Assembly (NCBI GenBank): GCA_016282555.1
Contig: JAEEKU010000151.1
Span: forward strand, 1-9,120
Origin: Methanomassiliicoccaceae archaeon
GTDB lineage: Archaea > Thermoplasmatota > Thermoplasmata > Methanomassiliicoccales > Methanomethylophilaceae
DNA: 9,120 nucleotides
Direction of reading: 5' to 3'
The stretch's first letter is position 1. The number at the start of each line of letters is the position of its first letter. Below are positions 6,576 through 9,120 of the stretch, one piece after another. The position numbers were made by a program, and so were the translations under genes. The notes below the pieces were generated by a model. The model saw only the letters and a program-made list of their open reading frames with translations, searched no databases and was not told the DNA's origin.

Positions 6576-8244
6576 AGACGCTTATCCCGGTCGGTGTAGA
6601 ATACTTTTTCCGAAAGTTTCCTCGGGAAACATCCGAAAAATAAACTATCTCTCCCAGTTTTGCGGCGACGGAGGGATCGTCTATCGCCTCCGAGAGCTCT
6701 CCGAGATTCTTAAACGGCCTCTCCAGGACGAGTCTGGCGGCTCTTTTCCTCCCGATTCCGGGAAGGGCTTCCAGAGCGCCCAGGGGCATGGCGTTGATGT
6801 CGAACGGATAAGTCACCCCGGTGACGGAGCGCTGCCCCCAGTCCGTGATGTAAACGTCGAAGAATCTCCCGGGATCCAGCCTGTACGGGATGCCTACGAG
6901 CAGCGGATAAGAGCCGATCTGCCTCCCGAACGTCGTGTTCCCGTCGTTAATTTCCGTAAAAACGTCCTTCAGCACGGTTCCGTAGGGGACTATGCGCCTT
7001 AGCATGGAGTTGTCTATCTCCCCGCGCACGGTTTCCTTGAACTTCCTGAATCTTTTCTGATCCACTCTTGTCTTGAATTCCCTTCTCACGGGAAGAACCT
7101 GCCTTATGTTGATGCGTCTGATCATTAGGCCCTCCCCGTCGAGTTTTCTCAGAAAATCGATGTCGGCATCGTATGTGGCGGAAGTTTCCCCGTCCAGTCC
7201 GCATATGAAATTGAGCCCCGGAAGAAGCCTGGGCATCCCTCTCTCCCCTCTCTCCCTTCCGATCCCGTTTATCATCCTGACGGCTTCCAGTACCTGATCC
7301 GGAGTGCTGTTCAGATTATTCTCCCTGATCACGGCGGGATCCGCGGATTCCATCCCCAGCGCGAGGACGTTTCCGTCGGTGCAGCATTCCGCTATGATCT
7401 CCAGAACTCTGCGGGATTCTTCAGGATATGAAGCAATTACCGCAGGATTGGCATTATCCACATGGATTACGTCAAAATCCAGCTCCGAAAGTCCCCTGAA
7501 CAGTCTGGATACGGATTCCGGATTGGGTCTGGGCGTCTGAGATCTGTCTTCAGAACCGTAGGAAACGATGCATGTCTGCCCGCCTATACGGATATTTCTC
7601 ACGCCCAGCTCTTTCAGTCTGGATGCTTCCGCGGTTATATCATCCGGGGATCTCGTCAGCGGTTTTCCTTTAAGCGGTTCGATGCAGTACGAACATCCTC
7701 CGGAAGCATATCTGTGACAGCCGCGGTAGGTCTCGATTTCCGCAACGAGAGGCTGGGGAAAATCCTGATGCTGTTTCACGATATCCGCACCCAGAAGCAT
7801 CCACCTGTTCCATTCTTTCAGGGTGCGCAGCCTTTCGCCCACTTCCTTTCCGGAGATTCCGTCATAAAGCGAAGCGGCGGGATCCCTTTTCACGGCGAAA
7901 TCGAAAGATGCTGAAAGATCGGAATCCGCGGCCGGACCGCAGAGAACCTTCCATCCTTTCATATTTCTGCCGGCTGATGCCAGTTCCTTCATAGAAAGAG
8001 GCATGGAGCGTATGTACTTTCCCGGAACCGTGTTTCCCGACAGAACAGCGGTTACGGAGCAGTCCGGCATTGCGGTTCCGGAACGAATCATGTCTGCGGA
8101 AATGTAAATAACCCTGTCTGCCCCGGCATCGAGAGCCGCTCCGGCCATGGCACGGATCATCGGCGAAATGTACGGAGGAACGCCTAGGGCTGCCGGATCG
8201 TCTATATATCCGTCCACGAGAGCAACCGAGATCTCCCTGACCAT
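6073..8244 (-). CDS. Radical SAM protein with C-terminal HhH (COG1031-like), probably frameshifted at its 3' end
   Basis: The literal open frame has 723 codons, but only residues 1 to about 536 look like the family (usually around 550-570). An N-terminal Rossmann-like region (1-130) precedes the radical SAM barrel with ETYRGCHRYASGGCSYCIEP (171-190), in which the cluster cysteines C176, C184 and C187 are spaced CX7CX2C rather than CX3CX2C. Then come IRIGGQTC (218-225), VIHVDNANP (259-267), LALGMESADP (294-303), LNFICGLDGET (344-354) and a helix-hairpin-helix, MPLGALEALPGIGRKRAARL (486-505). The reaction of this family is unknown; the HhH suggests nucleic-acid contact. After IVYF (533-536) the frame continues through 6575-6073 over priL out of frame, giving an Arg/Gly-rich tail without family character. 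Dropping one base from the A5 run at 6636-6640 would end the protein at 553 residues with TAA at 6582-6584. The start at 8244 has a TATA-like box 24 nt upstream. Confidence 0.78.
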   Translation of the reverse strand: MVREISVALVDGYIDDPAALGVPPYISPMIRAMAGAALDAGADRVIYISADMIRSGTAMPDCSVTAVLSGNTVPGKYIRSMPLSMKELASAGRNMKGWKVLCGPAADSDLSASFDFAVKRDPAASLYDGISGKEVGERLRTLKEWNRWMLLGADIVKQHQDFPQPLVAEIETYRGCHRYASGGCSYCIEPLKGKPLTRSPDDITAEASRLKELGVRNIRIGGQTCIVSYGSEDRSQTPRPNPESVSRLFRGLSELDFDVIHVDNANPAVIASYPEESRRVLEIIAECCTDGNVLALGMESADPAVIRENNLNSTPDQVLEAVRMINGIGRERGERGMPRLLPGLNFICGLDGETSATYDADIDFLRKLDGEGLMIRRINIRQVLPVRREFKTRVDQKRFRKFKETVRGEIDNSMLRRIVPYGTVLKDVFTEINDGNTTFGRQIGSYPLLVGIPYRLDPGRFFDVYITDWGQRSVTGVTYPFDINAMPLGALEALPGIGRKRAARLVLERPFKNLGELSEAIDDPSVAAKLGEIVYFSDVSRGNFRKKYSTPTGISVYGSEDVCQISLSEGISGVRAGKFGGSRFSFSFRFLPSGQNPRERACHRRSGSWRGDLPPTDEGLRLLNGGYVVPLRENAGLRHRGQVSHEEIRPGRSGPDEPSSAGGEPEDRSGHLRRAGFQSIYGRERDHEDELPGLPDAFRKAEEHRLEADKLRRPQRNRLYFEG

Positions 8245-8262
8245 ATTCCCTTATTATTCGGG

Positions 8263-8272
8263 CTGTATTTTG
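8263..8272 (-). promoter_or_regulatory. TATA-like box for the radical SAM-priL operon
   Basis: On the minus strand CAAAATACAG is centred about 24 nt upstream of the ATG at 8244, which suits a leaderless transcript. A nearer AT-rich stretch (8250-8258) is too close to the start codon to be the TATA box of a transcript containing that ATG. Confidence 0.4.
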
Positions 8273-8297
8273 TTCTTTCATCCGCAGAAATGCCGAA

Positions 8298-8316
8298 TCA
8301 GAGAATCATTCTCTGA
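8298..8316. promoter_or_regulatory. Perfect 19-bp dyad, candidate operator
   Basis: TCAGAGAATCATTCTCTGA is a perfect inverted repeat with 9-bp arms around a single central base. The one-base centre does not suit an RNA hairpin but does suit a site for a dimeric regulator. It lies midway in the 128-bp divergent region, about 54 nt from the radical SAM start and 57 nt from the zinc-ribbon protein start, upstream of both likely TATA boxes. It could serve either or both promoters. Confidence 0.5.
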
Positions 8317-8372
8317 AAACAGGAAGAAAAGAGTTTAACTTCTTACGCGATAAGCGTATCGGGGCGTTTAAT

Positions 8373-8807
8373 ATGCGTTATAATCTCATCTGCGGTCCGT
8401 GTTTCATTTCAAAAAAGAAAAAATACAGACCCGGAGAACCTGTCGAAGTCGTATTCCCGTATATTGCCACTGACACCAGCTACAATTTCTACGCCGACGC
8501 GGATGACGTGCGCGAGGAGTACGTTGACGGTAAAATAGTCATCCGTTTCACAATGCCCGATCACGACGTAAACGTCAGTTACTCTTCCAGAAATACCATG
8601 ATCTGCGATCCGGATTCTCCGTGGAATCATCCGAAACTGTTTGATACACAGGATCCTCCGGAAAAAACCGACTCCGGAGGAAGCAGTGAAAAACCGGAGG
8701 AGCCTCTCGCTGAAGGAGAATGGATCTGTAAAGAATGCGGCAGCAGAAACGCCGGAAAATTCTGCTCCGAATGCGGAAGCCCCAGATCTTTTTCGCAGAA
8801 AAACTGA
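8373..8807 (+). CDS. Small beta-rich protein with C-terminal zinc ribbon
   Basis: The protein has 144 residues. Residues 16-72 (KKYRPGEPVEVVFPY...IVIRFTMPDHDVNVSY) form a beta-rich domain ending in the FTMPDHDV motif typical of InlB-type/bacterial repeat modules of surface proteins. A low-complexity linker rich in Pro, Glu, Ser and Gly (80-114) leads to a treble-clef-like zinc ribbon, EWICKECGSRNAGKFCSECGSPR (116-138), with ligands C119, C122, C131 and C134. No signal peptide or membrane segment is visible, so the protein seems cytoplasmic despite the surface-type repeat. Zinc-ribbon tails of this form recur in many proteins of gut methanogens and clostridia, probably for protein or nucleic-acid contacts. 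The role is unknown. The ATG at 8373 has a GTTTAAC box (8333-8339) upstream and shares its promoter region with the radical SAM gene. Confidence 0.75.
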   Translation: MRYNLICGPCFISKKKKYRPGEPVEVVFPYIATDTSYNFYADADDVREEYVDGKIVIRFTMPDHDVNVSYSSRNTMICDPDSPWNHPKLFDTQDPPEKTDSGGSSEKPEEPLAEGEWICKECGSRNAGKFCSECGSPRSFSQKN

Positions 8808-8844
8808 CTGCATTGTGCAGACAGGCTGTGCGGATCAGGAGGAA

Positions 8845-8865
8845 TCTTTTTCCGCCGGCCTTTTT
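8845..8865 (+). terminator. Double T5 tract, possible terminator of the zinc-ribbon gene
   Basis: Two T5 runs (8847-8851 and 8861-8865) occur 40-58 nt past the stop of the zinc-ribbon gene. Euryarchaeal transcription can end at such T-rich stretches without a strong hairpin. No stable stem precedes them, apart from a weak CTGCA/TGCAG pair near 8810. Confidence 0.3.
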
Positions 8866-9109
8866 ACCGCCGTTGCCGCACTTACTGCGGAAACACCCGC
8901 GAGAAAACCGAAAACTCCGGCAGTATGAGAGCGGTAACCGAACTGTCTTTGATTCCGGATTCATTTCCTACGTAATTAAGAGCGGGCATGGCAGCTGCGG
9001 AACCCATCAAATGATCGTCGACGAAAGCGGAATCGCCGCCGGCGTCAGACCGTCAGGAAACGTTTTCCTGTTCTGTCCGCAGGCCGGCCCGAATCCGAAA
9101 TTCCTGTAA
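8866..9109 (+). pseudogene. Possible coding remnant, unidentified
   Basis: No confident gene occupies 8808-9120. The most gene-like part is the frame ending with TAA at 9107-9109. Its last 60 or so residues (from about 8924) have balanced composition with Cys, Gly and aromatic residues, for example SGHGSCGTHQM and VFLFCPQAGPNPKFL. The same frame upstream is Arg-rich and overlaps the zinc-ribbon gene out of frame, so the 124-codon open frame is not credible as a whole. No suitable in-frame start precedes the sensible part, while an ATG at 8925 in another frame gives only 16 codons. This could be the 3' end of a decayed or frameshifted gene, or chance. The stretch also holds two short stems, at 8872-8894 (one mismatch) and 9054-9070 (7 bp, 3-nt loop). 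I do not recognise the sequence. Confidence 0.2.
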
Positions 9110-9120
9110 AAAATTAATTG

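Noticed and set aside
8735..9109. A full 124-residue protein in this frame
   Set aside because: Its first half overlaps the zinc-ribbon gene out of frame and is Arg-rich; only the last part looks protein-like, so it is listed as a possible remnant.
1..9120. CRISPR array, tRNA or rRNA genes, or tandem repeats
   Set aside because: No regularly spaced repeats, cloverleaf-like segment with a T-loop motif, or rRNA-like sequence was seen on either strand.

Overview
The window reads as euryarchaeal DNA. The diagnostic genes are the large subunit of the archaeal/eukaryotic-type primase (PriL), an archaeal AMP phosphorylase, a hexulose-6-phosphate synthase fused to an RraA-like domain, and a COG1031-type radical SAM/helix-hairpin-helix protein. 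Most starts have an AT-rich TATA-like box about 25 nt upstream and no clear Shine-Dalgarno site, which fits leaderless archaeal transcripts. The moderately GC-rich composition, the DUF3784/PH-like membrane protein, the zinc-ribbon protein and the IS1634-type transposase relative together suggest a gut or sediment methanogen of the Methanomassiliicoccales (Thermoplasmatota). That placement is an inference from memory of such genomes, not a search result.

Layout. 1-113 (+) is the 3' end of a winged-helix protein. 165-995 (+) is a five-helix membrane protein with a C-terminal PH-like domain. It converges on 1069-2361 (-), the HPS-RraA fusion, and the gap holds an intrinsic-type terminator for the fusion gene. 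A 119-bp divergent promoter region separates the fusion from deoA (2481-4046, +). 4090-5430 (+) is an intact reading frame derived from an IS1634-like transposase. 8244-6073 (-) and 6575-5538 (-) are a radical SAM protein and PriL in tandem; the radical SAM frame lacks its expected stop and runs about 500 nt into priL out of frame. A 128-bp divergent region containing a perfect 19-bp dyad leads to 8373-8807 (+), a small beta-rich/zinc-ribbon protein. 8808-9120 has no confident gene.

How the genes work together. HPS-RraA and DeoA share a divergent promoter region and both bear on pentose phosphates. HPS, working in reverse with a hexuloisomerase, is the usual archaeal route to ribulose 5-phosphate, and AMP phosphorylase releases ribose 1,5-bisphosphate from AMP. 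Their partners (hexuloisomerase, ribose-1,5-bisphosphate isomerase, RuBisCO) are not in this window. The radical SAM and primase genes look co-transcribed. The other genes show no functional link to each other.

The most interesting observations are: (1) the transposase-derived gene, which keeps one uninterrupted frame and its own promoter-like box but appears to have lost its second catalytic aspartate and to carry several in-frame deletions, so it may be domesticated; (2) the radical SAM to priL read-through, which removal of one base in an A5/T5 run would convert into a clean stop 6 nt before priL; (3) the divergent-promoter dyad at 8298-8316; and (4) the HPS-RraA/deoA head-to-head pair.
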